DNA from: an uncultured Eubacterium sp.
Lineage (GTDB): Bacteria; Bacillota; Clostridia; Lachnospirales; Lachnospiraceae
Direction: 5' to 3'
DNA length: 44,263 nucleotides
NCBI GenBank assembly: GCA_900550135.1
Contig: URQO01000010.1
Location: 1 to 44,263, forward strand
Position numbers and translations under genes: made by a program. The notes under the pieces were generated by a model. That model did not search any database. It saw only the letters and a list, made by a program, of their open reading frames with translations, and was not told the DNA's origin. Positions 8,479 through 16,676 of this stretch are shown here, piece by piece. Every line of letters starts with the position of its first letter. The stretch's first letter is position 1.

Positions 8479-9132
8479 ATGAGAAATAAATTTGATGAAC
8501 AGCTTGATCATTTAAATGATGAAATGGTTGAAATGGGTAATTTGTGTGAGCAGGTTATAAGTGGAGCTATTAACATTACAATAGCTGACCATGATGATAA
8601 TAAAGTTCAGGAAGTTTTGGATATTGATGCTGAAATTGACAGAAAAGAAAGAGAAATTGAAAATATCTGCATGAAACTGTTGTTAAGACAACAGCCGGTA
8701 GCAAGGGACTTACATTTGATTTCATCAGCCCTTAAAATGATTTCTGATATGGAACGTATTGGGGATCAGGCAGCAGATATTGTGGAATTGTCAAAGTATG
8801 TAAAAAACAGTGAAATCAAACATGAAATAAACTTAGACGAAATGTCCAAGGAAGTTATTAAAATGGTAACAGGCAGTGTGGATTCTTTTGTTAATAAGGA
8901 TTTATACCTTGCAAGAACTGTTATTATTTCTGATGATATTGTTGATAACTACTTTGATGATATTAAGAAAAAGTTAACAAATCTTATTGCAAAATCAAAT
9001 GAGGATGGAGAAGAATTTATTGACTTGTTGATGATTTCAAAATACCTTGAGAGAATAGGTGACCACGCAACAAACATTGCTGAGTGGGTTGAGTATTCTA
9101 TTCTTGGAAAACATGAACCTACAGAAGAATAA
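8479..9132 (+). CDS. phoU: Phosphate signalling/transport regulator PhoU
   Basis: This 217-residue helical protein has the two PhoU repeats, each with the E/DxxxD metal-site pattern (DMERIGDQAADI, YLERIGDHATNIAEW). PhoU links Pst transporter state to the Pho two-component system and restrains phosphate uptake. ATG 8479, nearly abutting pstB, so the two are translationally coupled. The C-terminal codons and stop are part of a 22-bp tandem duplication (9116-9157). Confidence 0.96.
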   Translation: MRNKFDEQLDHLNDEMVEMGNLCEQVISGAINITIADHDDNKVQEVLDIDAEIDRKEREIENICMKLLLRQQPVARDLHLISSALKMISDMERIGDQAADIVELSKYVKNSEIKHEINLDEMSKEVIKMVTGSVDSFVNKDLYLARTVIISDDIVDNYFDDIKKKLTNLIAKSNEDGEEFIDLLMISKYLERIGDHATNIAEWVEYSILGKHEPTEE

Positions 9133-9157
9133 ACATAAACCTACAGAAGAATAAACA
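9116..9157 (+). repeat. 22-bp-period tandem duplication at the phoU stop
   Basis: The 20-base string AACCTACAGAAGAATAAACA occurs at 9116-9135 and again at 9138-9157. The first copy encodes the last PhoU residues and its stop codon; the second lies in the 3' untranslated region. It looks like a recent slippage or duplication event. Confidence 0.9.
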
Positions 9158-9163
9158 GAGTGT

Positions 9164-9196
9164 AAAAAGAGGCTTTATGATATGCCTCTTTTTTTC
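9164..9196 (+). terminator. Intrinsic terminator of the pst-phoU operon
   Basis: Ten-base arms AAAAAGAGGC (9164-9173) and GCCTCTTTTT (9184-9193) with a ten-base loop, followed by further T residues. Confidence 0.93.
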
Positions 9197-9304
9197 ATAT
9201 GCAATTTTTACTGAAATTACCTGTTTAACTAATTTAATAAATTGATTTATAATGTGAATGTAGTTAAAATAAATAGTTGGAAATCAAATTTAAGAAAGAA
9301 CAAC

Positions 9305-10348
9305 ATGAGAAATATTATAGAGTTAATAGACAGGTTAAATAAGAATCATAGTTTGTCAAAAGACGAATATCAGACGTTAATCGAAAATCAAAACGAAGAT
9401 ACCATTGCCTATGCAGGTAATTTGGCTGACAAGGCACGAAAAGAAATATACGGCAACAGCATTTACACAAGAGGTCTTATTGAAATAGGAAATTATTGTG
9501 TAAATGACTGTTTTTACTGCGGCATTAGAAAGTCAAATACACGTTGTAATAGGTATAGGCTGAGTGAGGAGCAGATTTTAAATTGCGCAGATGAAGGATA
9601 CCACCTTGGCTTTAGGACTTTTGTGTTGCAAGGTGGCGAAGGCATTTTTTCGGTAGATGAAATATGCAGGTTAGTAAGTGCTATAAAAAAAACATATTCT
9701 GACGTTGCAGTTACATTATCTTTAGGTGAGTATACAAGAGCTGATTATGAAAAAATGTACAATGCCGGAGCTGACAGATATTTGTTGCGACATGAAACTG
9801 CAAATAAGGAACATTACCAAAAGATTCATCCAAAGGAAATGTCCTTTGAAAATCGAATGAGATGCCTGCTGGATTTAAAAGAAATCGGGTATCAGGTAGG
9901 CTGTGGATTTATGGTAGGGTCTCCCTATCAGAACAGCAAATGTCTTGCAGATGATTTGAAATTTATAGAAGAATTTTCTCCTGACATGTGTGGTATTGGA
10001 CCTTTTATTTCGGCAAAAAATACAACTTTTGAAAGTTGTCCATCAGGGACGCTAAAACAGACCATTTACTTATTATCTTTAATTAGACTAATAAAGCCCA
10101 ACATATTGCTTCCGGCAACTACGGCACTTGGCACAATTGACCCTTTAGGCAGGGAACTTGGAATAAAAGCCGGAGCCAATGTTGTAATGCCCAATCTTTC
10201 GCCGGTTTCTGAAAGAAAAAAATATTCACTTTATGATAATAAAATATGTACCGGAGAAGAATCGGCACAGTGCAAGGAGTGTTTAATCAGAAGAATGGAG
10301 TCCATAGGATATAAGATTGTGGTAGACAGAGGCGATATAAAAATATGA
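9305..10348 (+). CDS. hydE: [FeFe]-hydrogenase H-cluster maturase HydE (radical SAM)
   Basis: About 347 residues. The radical-SAM cysteines are CVNDCFYCGIRKSN (about residues 63-76). TRGLIEIGNYC before it, LQGGEG after it, and LLPATTALGTIDPLGRE near the C-terminus are typical of HydE. It helps build the dithiomethylamine-bridged di-iron subcluster of [FeFe] hydrogenase. I chose ATG 9305 because it gives the normal family length; an in-frame TTG at 9242 has no ribosome site. The stop overlaps the first candidate start of hydG, so the genes are coupled. No hydrogenase structural gene lies in the window. Confidence 0.94.
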   Translation: MRNIIELIDRLNKNHSLSKDEYQTLIENQNEDTIAYAGNLADKARKEIYGNSIYTRGLIEIGNYCVNDCFYCGIRKSNTRCNRYRLSEEQILNCADEGYHLGFRTFVLQGGEGIFSVDEICRLVSAIKKTYSDVAVTLSLGEYTRADYEKMYNAGADRYLLRHETANKEHYQKIHPKEMSFENRMRCLLDLKEIGYQVGCGFMVGSPYQNSKCLADDLKFIEEFSPDMCGIGPFISAKNTTFESCPSGTLKQTIYLLSLIRLIKPNILLPATTALGTIDPLGRELGIKAGANVVMPNLSPVSERKKYSLYDNKICTGEESAQCKECLIRRMESIGYKIVVDRGDIKI

Positions 10349-10362
10349 GAAAAGAGGTAGAC

Positions 10363-11817
10363 ATGGCAATATACGATAAGACATCATTAAAAGCAGATGA
10401 GTTTATAAATCACGAAGAAATTTTAAAAACAATAGAATATGCCAATGCAAACAAAAACAATATTCCATTAATAGACAGTATTTTGGAAAAGGCAAAGCCG
10501 GTAAAGTCCAAAGATGGAAAGCAGACACATTGTAATGGATTAACCCATAGGGAAGCTTCAGTTTTGCTGGCATGTGACATCCCTGAAAAAGTTGAGGAAA
10601 TGTATCAGCTTGCCGAAGAAATAAAGCAGGCATTTTATGGAAACAGAATAGTTATGTTTGCACCACTTTATTTGTCAAATTATTGTGTAAATGGATGTGT
10701 ATATTGTCCATATCATATGAAGAACAAACATATAGCCAGAATCAAGTTGACTCAGGAACAGATAAAACAGGAAGTTATTGCACTTCAGGACATGGGACAT
10801 AAAAGACTTGCCATTGAAGCAGGGGAAGACCCGGTCAACAATCCAATTGAATATATTTTAGAGTCAATTAAAACCATTTATTCCATCCATCACAAAAATG
10901 GTGACATTAGAAGAGTAAATGTAAATATTGCAGCCACTACTGTGGAAAATTATAAAAAATTAAAAGAAGCAGGTATTGGCACATATATTTTATTCCAGGA
11001 AACATATAACAAAGAAAGTTATTTGAATTTGCATCCAACAGGTCCAAAGCATGATTATGATTATCACACTGAGGCAATGGACAGGGCTATGGAAGGTGGA
11101 ATTGATGATGTTGGTCTTGGTGTGTTGTTTGGTCTTGAGGGATATCAGTATGAGTTTGCAGGTCTTTTAATGCACGCTGAACATCTTGAAGCAGTGCATG
11201 GAGTAGGTCCACATACTATCAGTGTGCCAAGAGTAAAAAGAGCAGACGACATTGACCCTGATGAATTTGACAACAGTCTGTCAGATAATATTTTTGAAAA
11301 GATTGCAGCATGTATCCGTATTGCAGTACCATACACAGGTATGATTATTTCTACAAGAGAAAATGAGCAGGTCAGAAGAAAAATGCTAAAGCTTGGTGTA
11401 TCCCAAATAAGTGGCGGTTCTCGTACATCTGTTGGAGGATATACAGAAGAAGAAAGACCACACGACTCAGAACAGTTTGATGTGTCAGATCAAAGAACCC
11501 TTGATGAAGTAGTAAAATGGCTTATGGAAGATGGTTTTATTCCGTCATTTTGTACAGCCTGCTACAGAGAAGGAAGAACCGGTGACAGATTTATGACTTT
11601 GTGTAAAAATGGTCAGATATTAAATTGCTGTCATCCAAACGCGTTGATGACCTTGGCAGAATATCTGGTAGATTATGCCAGTGAGAAAACAAAGAAAATC
11701 GGATTTGAACTTATAGAAAATGAGTTGGAAAAAATACCCACAGAAAAGGTTAAAAATATAGCAAAAGAAAACATTGAACAAATAAAGAAATCCAATCGTC
11801 GTGATTTCAGATTTTAA
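10363..11817 (+). CDS. hydG: [FeFe]-hydrogenase H-cluster maturase HydG (radical SAM, tyrosine lyase)
   Basis: About 484 residues. The N-terminal radical-SAM site is CVNGCVYCPYHMKN (about residue 108). The C-terminal accessory-cluster region SFCTACYREGRTGDRFM followed by LNCCHPNALMTLAEYL is the HydG hallmark that separates it from ThiH. It cleaves tyrosine to supply the CO and cyanide ligands of the H-cluster. I prefer ATG 10363, preceded by AAAGAGG at 10351-10357, to the ATG at 10345 that overlaps the hydE stop. The hydG stop codon lies inside the left arm of the large palindrome that follows. Confidence 0.96.
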   Translation: MAIYDKTSLKADEFINHEEILKTIEYANANKNNIPLIDSILEKAKPVKSKDGKQTHCNGLTHREASVLLACDIPEKVEEMYQLAEEIKQAFYGNRIVMFAPLYLSNYCVNGCVYCPYHMKNKHIARIKLTQEQIKQEVIALQDMGHKRLAIEAGEDPVNNPIEYILESIKTIYSIHHKNGDIRRVNVNIAATTVENYKKLKEAGIGTYILFQETYNKESYLNLHPTGPKHDYDYHTEAMDRAMEGGIDDVGLGVLFGLEGYQYEFAGLLMHAEHLEAVHGVGPHTISVPRVKRADDIDPDEFDNSLSDNIFEKIAACIRIAVPYTGMIISTRENEQVRRKMLKLGVSQISGGSRTSVGGYTEEERPHDSEQFDVSDQRTLDEVVKWLMEDGFIPSFCTACYREGRTGDRFMTLCKNGQILNCCHPNALMTLAEYLVDYASEKTKKIGFELIENELEKIPTEKVKNIAKENIEQIKKSNRRDFRF

Positions 11818-12018
11818 TGAACAATTTGTAGGGGGATTCTTTGGGGTTGTTGCCACCTGACAAATTACCGAAAGCACGCTCCCGCTGCCAAACGCTGGTA
11901 GCGGTTCTATCAAGCTGGCTGGGCCACCTTAATGAACCGACCGCGTTAGAGCACTTTCGTTTAATATTGTCAGGTGGCAACAACCATAGAATAAACCCGT
12001 AAACAAATTGTTTATTAA
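11814..12018. repeat. 205-bp GC-rich palindromic element between hydG and hydF
   Basis: Outer arms at 11814-11829 and 12003-12018 match over 16 bases with one mismatch. Arms at 11845-11863 and 11967-11985 are a perfect 19-base inverted repeat (GGTTGTTGCCACCTGACAA). Between them ATTCT (11836-11840) pairs with AGAAT (11988-11992). Inside, CGAAAG/CTTTCG, GCTC/GAGC, an 8-bp hairpin (CCGCTGCC with GGTAGCGG) and AAG-TGGC/GCCA-CTT pairings suggest a branched tip. The core is about 53% G+C by hand count, in contrast to the AT-rich neighbours. It could be a structured RNA of the hyd transcript or a miniature inverted-repeat element. No clear target-site duplication is visible. Confidence 0.85.
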
Positions 12019-12039
12019 AAAAAATTAAGGAGAATATGG

Positions 12040-13383
12040 ATGGAAAAGGACCAAAATGAAACAATATTAAATAATGATTTTAATGATGTCGAACATCAGG
12101 GACTTAATGCTCAACCTTCGGCCCAAAGAGTTCATATTGGATTTTTTGGAATGAGAAATGCAGGAAAATCCAGTGTGGTCAATGCAGTAACAGGTCAGGC
12201 ATTATCATTGGTATCTGACAAAAAAGGCACTACAACTGACCCTGTGAAAAAAACAATGGAATTACTTCCAATAGGTCCGGTTGTTATTATTGATACGCCG
12301 GGAATTGATGATGATGGAGATTTGGGAAAACTGCGAGTGGAAAGAGCACTTAGAGTCCTTAATGAAATAGATGTTGGGGTGCTTGTGGTAGATGGTACAG
12401 TTGGAATTAGAGAATACGATAATGATATAATTAACAATTTTAGAAAAAGAAAGATTCCATATATAGTTGCAATTAATAAAAAAGATGTAATTAATAAAAA
12501 GGATATAATTAACAACAATGGTTTGATTTGTGATGAAGGAACATCCGAAAAATCAGATAAAAAAGTTTTAAAAAATTGGGGTGAAACAAGAGATAAAGAA
12601 GCAATCCAAAATCTTATTTATGTTAGTGCAAAAGAAAATGAAAATATTTACCAGTTAAAGGAATTAATCGGAAAAGTTACAACTAAAGGACAAAAAGATA
12701 AGAAAATCCTTGAGGGTCTTATTGATAAAGATGATATAGTGGTTTTGGTTGTACCAATTGATGAATCAGCGCCGAAAAATCGTCTGATTTTGCCACAGCA
12801 AATGGTGTTGAGAGAGATTCTTGATACTCACGCCACGTCAGTTGTAACACAGGTTGAACAGTTAGAAACAACACTTAACATGCTAAAACAATCACCGAAG
12901 CTTGTAATTACAGATTCCCAGGCTTTTAATAGGGTGGTAGAAATTGTGCCACAAAACATAGCACTTACTTCATTTTCAATTTTGCTCGCAAGGTTTAAAG
13001 GTATTTTAAGTGAAGCAGTAAAGGGAGCAGAATATATAGAAAAATTGCAGGATGATGACACTGTTTTGATATCTGAAGGTTGCACCCACCATAGACAGTG
13101 CAACGATATTGGCACTGTTAAACTTCCAAACTGGATTACGAAATATACAGGAAAAAAATTAAATTTTAAGTTTACATCAGGTGGAGAATTTCCCACCGAC
13201 TTATCAGAATATGCGCTGGTTATTCATTGTGGTGGCTGCATGCTAAATGAAAAAAATGTAGCAGCAAGATATGAAATGGCCAAAGACCAAAATATTCCAA
13301 TATCAAACTACGGAATAACAATATCATATTTGAACGGCATTTTGACTCGCTGTGTAAATATGTTCCCTGAAATAAAAAAATAA
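12040..13383 (+). CDS. hydF: [FeFe]-hydrogenase H-cluster maturation GTPase HydF
   Basis: 447 residues. GTPase motifs: G1 GMRNAGKSS (about residue 33-41), G2 GTTTDPV, G3 DTPGIDD and G4 INKKD. The C-terminal 4Fe-4S site is C348-T-H350 and H396-C397-G-G-C400, matching the CxH-x(about 45)-HCxxC pattern of HydF. HydF is the scaffold on which HydE and HydG assemble the di-iron cluster before transfer to the hydrogenase. An insertion of repeated IINKKD-type segments follows G4. ATG 12040 follows AAGGAG. It is separated from hydG only by the palindromic element. Confidence 0.96.
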   Translation: MEKDQNETILNNDFNDVEHQGLNAQPSAQRVHIGFFGMRNAGKSSVVNAVTGQALSLVSDKKGTTTDPVKKTMELLPIGPVVIIDTPGIDDDGDLGKLRVERALRVLNEIDVGVLVVDGTVGIREYDNDIINNFRKRKIPYIVAINKKDVINKKDIINNNGLICDEGTSEKSDKKVLKNWGETRDKEAIQNLIYVSAKENENIYQLKELIGKVTTKGQKDKKILEGLIDKDDIVVLVVPIDESAPKNRLILPQQMVLREILDTHATSVVTQVEQLETTLNMLKQSPKLVITDSQAFNRVVEIVPQNIALTSFSILLARFKGILSEAVKGAEYIEKLQDDDTVLISEGCTHHRQCNDIGTVKLPNWITKYTGKKLNFKFTSGGEFPTDLSEYALVIHCGGCMLNEKNVAARYEMAKDQNIPISNYGITISYLNGILTRCVNMFPEIKK

Positions 13384-13394
13384 AAATCTAGAAA

Positions 13395-13436
13395 ATGGCA
13401 ACCCAAAGAGGAAAAATTTCCTTAAAGGGTTGCCAT
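13395..13436. terminator. Hairpin after hydF, possible terminator
   Basis: Perfect 10-base arms ATGGCAACCC (13395-13404) and GGGTTGCCAT (13427-13436), with inner AGGAAA/TTTCCT pairing. No T-run follows on the plus strand, so it may act as a weak terminator or as an mRNA end-protecting hairpin. Confidence 0.6.
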
Positions 13437-13467
13437 AATTAGTCTCAGAACAAATTCCCCCAAAAAG

Positions 13468-13517
13468 TTTTACCAACATTTTACTAGGATTTTACTTTAG
13501 GCTAACTTTGATATTAC
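13468..13517 (+). promoter_or_regulatory. Five-hexamer Pho box array upstream of the phosphate response regulator
   Basis: TTTTAC at 13468, 13479 and 13490, then GCTAAC at 13501 and TATTAC at 13512, all exactly 11 bp apart. This helical-turn spacing is the signature of PhoP/PhoB-type tandem binding. A possible -10 (TATGAT, 13528-13533) and the start codon at 13555 follow. It suggests autoregulation of the downstream regulator and Pho control of the transporter gene after it. Confidence 0.8.
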
Positions 13518-13554
13518 ATTGCTAAATTATGATGAAATCGTAGGAGGGAACATC

Positions 13555-14217
13555 ATGATTTATATAGTAGAAGATGACAGCAGTATTCGAGAGTTGATTG
13601 TATATACTTTAACAAGTATGAATCTGGAATCAGAAGGATTTGAAAAGCCATCAGACTTTTGGAAAGAGCTGGAACTTAAAACACCGGATTTGGTGATGCT
13701 TGATGTAATGTTACCTGAAGAAAGTGGCATAGACATGTTAAAGAAACTTCGTAGCAAAGAAGAAACAAAAGATATGCCAATTATTATGGTAACGGCAAAG
13801 ACCAGTGAGTACGACAGAATAACAGGTTTGGATAATGGAGCTGATGACTACATTCCAAAACCATTTAGTATGTTGGAAATGGTTGCAAGAGTAAAAGCAC
13901 TTTTAAGACGCTCAAAGTATAAAAAAACACAAACAGATTATTCACTAGAGCATTTGTATGTATGCCCTTCAAAGCACGTTGTAAAAGTTGACGGTCAGGA
14001 TATACTTCTCACATTAAAGGAGTTTGAAGTATTGTGCCTGCTGTTGCAGAACAAGGGAATAGTTTTAACAAGAGATCAGTTGTTAAACCAGATATGGGGT
14101 TACTCTTTTGATGGAGAAAGCAGAACCGTGGATGTTCACATCAGAACATTAAGACATAAGTTGGGAATCGCAGCAGACAATATCAAAACTATTCGTGGTG
14201 TAGGTTATAAAATTTAG
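13555..14217 (+). CDS. PhoB/PhoP-family response regulator
   Basis: About 220 residues with a receiver domain (acidic pair EDD, phospho-acceptor in LVMLDVMLPEESG, MVTAK, YIPKPF) and an OmpR-type winged-helix domain (SRTVDVHIRTLRHKLG, TIRGVGYKI). ATG 13555 is preceded by AGGAGGG; the longer frame from 13519 overlaps the promoter. The Pho-box array upstream, the Na/Pi transporter ten bases downstream and the nearby pst operon point to a PhoB/PhoP role. No PhoR-type kinase gene is adjacent, so its partner must be encoded elsewhere. The family is certain; the Pho role is inference from context. Confidence 0.9.
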   Translation: MIYIVEDDSSIRELIVYTLTSMNLESEGFEKPSDFWKELELKTPDLVMLDVMLPEESGIDMLKKLRSKEETKDMPIIMVTAKTSEYDRITGLDNGADDYIPKPFSMLEMVARVKALLRRSKYKKTQTDYSLEHLYVCPSKHVVKVDGQDILLTLKEFEVLCLLLQNKGIVLTRDQLLNQIWGYSFDGESRTVDVHIRTLRHKLGIAADNIKTIRGVGYKI

Positions 14218-14226
14218 GAGGACATT

Positions 14227-15987
14227 ATGAACGTATTTAATGTATTATCATTACTTGGTGGTTTGGCATTATTTCTTTTTGGAATGAATGTAATGGGCGA
14301 AGCCCTTGAAAAAAGAGCAGGCAGCAGCCTTAAAAGTATATTAGAAAAATTAACAGCAAGTAGATTTAAAGGCTTTCTGCTTGGAGCAGGTGTAACAGCC
14401 ATTATCCAAAGTTCATCAGCTACAACAGTTATGGTTGTTGGATTTGTAAATTCAGGAATAATGAATTTAAAACAGGCAATTGGAATAATAATGGGGGCAA
14501 ATGTAGGTACAACAATTACCGCATGGATTCTCAGTCTTACAGGAATACAAAGTTCAAACATTGTAGTAAGTTTGTTAAAACCTTCATCATTTACACCAAT
14601 ATTGGCATTAATTGGTATTGTACTGATTATGCGAAAGAAGAATGGAAAAAGTGTTGATACCGGAACAATATTACTTGGATTTGCAGTGCTTATGTTTGGA
14701 ATGGAAGCAATGTCAGATGCAGTAGCACCTTTAAGAGACATACCACAGTTCCAGAATATACTGGTAATGTTCAGTAATCCAATTTTAGGTGTAATAGCTG
14801 GTGCAGTATTAACAGCTATTATTCAAAGCTCATCAGCTTCTGTAGGTATATTGCAGGCATTAGCATCAACAGGCGCAGTAACATATGGCAGTGCTATTCC
14901 AATTATTATGGGACAGAATATTGGAACATGTGTAACAGCAATAATTTCATCAGTAGGAGCAAATAAAAACGCAAAAAGAACAGCAGTAGTTCATTTGGCA
15001 TTTAATATTATTGGAACCACTGTTTGGCTTACGGTTTTCTGCATAATCAATGCAGTGGTAGATTTCTCATTTATCAACGAAAGTGCAAGTTTACTTGGAA
15101 TTGCAATAATTCATACAGTATTTAATGTTCTTTGTACAGCGTTGCTTTTCCCATTTGCAAATCTGCTTGAGAAGTTGGCATGCTTTATTGTCAGAGATTC
15201 TAAAGTTGGTGATGCAGAAGAAATTCTCGATGCAAGACTTATGGCAACCCCATCAATTGCATTGGATCAGTGTAAAAAAGTAGTAACATCCATGTTTGAA
15301 AAAACACAGAATGGTGTGAATACAGCATGTCAGATGCTTACAGATTTCTCAGACGAAAAGATGGAAAGTGTACTTGAACTGGAAAAGAAAGTAGATAAGT
15401 ATGAGGATACACTTGGAACATATCTGGTTCAGATAAGTAAGCAAAATTTAAGTGAGCAGGATAGCAGGGAAGTCAGTGAGATTCTTCATATTATCGGTGA
15501 TGTGGAAAGAATATCAGACCATTCAGTATCAATTGCAAAATCTGCAAAGGAAATAAATAGCAAGAATTTGAATTTCTCAAGCAAAGCTAAAGATGAAATT
15601 CAGATAATGATAGAGGCAACAGAAGAAATTCTTAAAAATGCCCAAACAGCATTTTTAGATGATGATACTGAAAAGGCAATGGATGTTGAGGCAATGGAAC
15701 GAGTAATTGACAAGTTGAAACATCAGTTGAAAAAACGTCATGTAGACAGACTTAAAAATGGTGAATGTACTATTGAACATGGTTTTGTAATGACAGATAT
15801 TATTACATCCCTTGAAAGAATTTCAGATCATTGTTCAAACATTGCCAGCTGTGTGGAAGAAATTGGACACGGCAGTCTTGAAATCCACGCATACACACGT
15901 GATGTAAGAAAGGATCGGAGCAATGAGTTTAATGATTTGTACGAAAAGTACAGAGAAAAATATCGTATTGAAACAAGAGTTATTTAA
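14227..15987 (+). CDS. Na/Pi cotransporter family protein with C-terminal PhoU domain
   Basis: This 586-residue membrane protein has the two inverted NptA/YjbB-type transport repeats, each with the QSSSA motif (AIIQSSSATTVMVVG near residue 57, AIIQSSSASVGILQ near 197). Residues from about 345 to the end form a helical PhoU-like domain (DVERISDHSVSIAKS, SLERISDHCSNIASC). It probably moves phosphate with sodium, the PhoU part acting as a sensor or brake. It starts at ATG 14227 with GGAGG overlapping the regulator's stop, so the two genes are cotranscribed. Confidence 0.93.
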   Translation: MNVFNVLSLLGGLALFLFGMNVMGEALEKRAGSSLKSILEKLTASRFKGFLLGAGVTAIIQSSSATTVMVVGFVNSGIMNLKQAIGIIMGANVGTTITAWILSLTGIQSSNIVVSLLKPSSFTPILALIGIVLIMRKKNGKSVDTGTILLGFAVLMFGMEAMSDAVAPLRDIPQFQNILVMFSNPILGVIAGAVLTAIIQSSSASVGILQALASTGAVTYGSAIPIIMGQNIGTCVTAIISSVGANKNAKRTAVVHLAFNIIGTTVWLTVFCIINAVVDFSFINESASLLGIAIIHTVFNVLCTALLFPFANLLEKLACFIVRDSKVGDAEEILDARLMATPSIALDQCKKVVTSMFEKTQNGVNTACQMLTDFSDEKMESVLELEKKVDKYEDTLGTYLVQISKQNLSEQDSREVSEILHIIGDVERISDHSVSIAKSAKEINSKNLNFSSKAKDEIQIMIEATEEILKNAQTAFLDDDTEKAMDVEAMERVIDKLKHQLKKRHVDRLKNGECTIEHGFVMTDIITSLERISDHCSNIASCVEEIGHGSLEIHAYTRDVRKDRSNEFNDLYEKYREKYRIETRVI

Positions 15988-15991
15988 AAAT

Positions 15992-16130
15992 GCGTAGGTC
16001 ATCTATGCAACAAAAGTGATTTGAAAAGCGTAAGTCGTCTATGCAGCAAAAGTGATTTAAAAAGCGTAAATCGTCTATGCAGCAAAAGTGATTTGAAAAG
16101 CACAATGTCTTATGAGCAGCTAAGTATGGT
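15992..16130 (+). repeat. Three tandem 36-bp repeats after the Na/Pi gene
   Basis: Units begin at 15992, 16028 and 16064. The consensus start is GCGTAxGTCxTCTATGCA, followed by CAAAAGTGATTT. A degenerate fourth copy begins at 16100. There are no spacers, so it is not a CRISPR array. It lies between the transporter stop and the next small gene. Confidence 0.9.
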
Positions 16131-16189
16131 CAGTTGCAAAAGTATCATAGAAATAAACAAATAGATGAAAATCGGAAGAAGGTGAGAAT

Positions 16190-16471
16190 ATGCATGAAAT
16201 ATACAAAATGACATGGAATGTAGCAAATAAAACCAGCAAAATACTTCCTTTTACAAACAGAACATGGTGTCTTTTTTTCAGCACATTATTATGGCTGTTA
16301 ATAGGAGTAGTTGTAAGTGCAGTGATATTGGCGGCAATGTTGGTGTTTGACAGTAGCATTAATTTTCCAAAATGGATGATAGTAATATCTTCTTATAGTG
16401 CCGCAATCTTTGGATTTGCAGGAGCTACAATGTATATTCTTAGAAACACAAATTCTGAAGACCTTCTATAA
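16190..16471 (+). CDS. Small two-segment membrane protein of unknown function
   Basis: 93 residues with two clear membrane segments (about residues 28-50, LFFSTLLWLLIGVVVSAVIL, and about 62-84, MIVISSYSAAIFGFAGATMY), a basic N-terminus and an acidic C-terminal end (NSEDLL). The ribosome site AAGGTGAG precedes ATG 16190. I do not recognise a family. Its neighbours are the tandem repeats on the left and a flavin reductase on the right. Confidence 0.7.
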   Translation: MHEIYKMTWNVANKTSKILPFTNRTWCLFFSTLLWLLIGVVVSAVILAAMLVFDSSINFPKWMIVISSYSAAIFGFAGATMYILRNTNSEDLL

Positions 16472-16676
16472 AATTGCGTTTATTAATGATAATTTGGGGA
16501 TTTAATGTTTAAGAACAACTTAAAGATGTACTTCTTAATAATATTTCCTTTATTTGTGGATACAATAAATTTATATGAAGTATTGATAATTGTGAATCAG
16601 CAAATAAGCAAAAAATGTATTAATAAGTAATTAGGAATATTTATTAACAGATATTATTAAGTGGGAAGAGGGTTAT

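Noticed and set aside
14214..14741. Long minus-strand frame opposite the Na/Pi transporter
   Set aside because: It is the mirror of a strongly conserved membrane-protein gene, with no ribosome site or motif of its own.
15992..16130. Possible CRISPR array because of the 36-bp unit
   Set aside because: Units are directly adjacent with no spacers, and no cas genes are nearby.
16505..16630. 41-codon open frame with a hydrophobic stretch
   Set aside because: Only a weak GGGGA precedes it, and composition matches the AT-rich background; no family recognised. A real small membrane peptide cannot be excluded.
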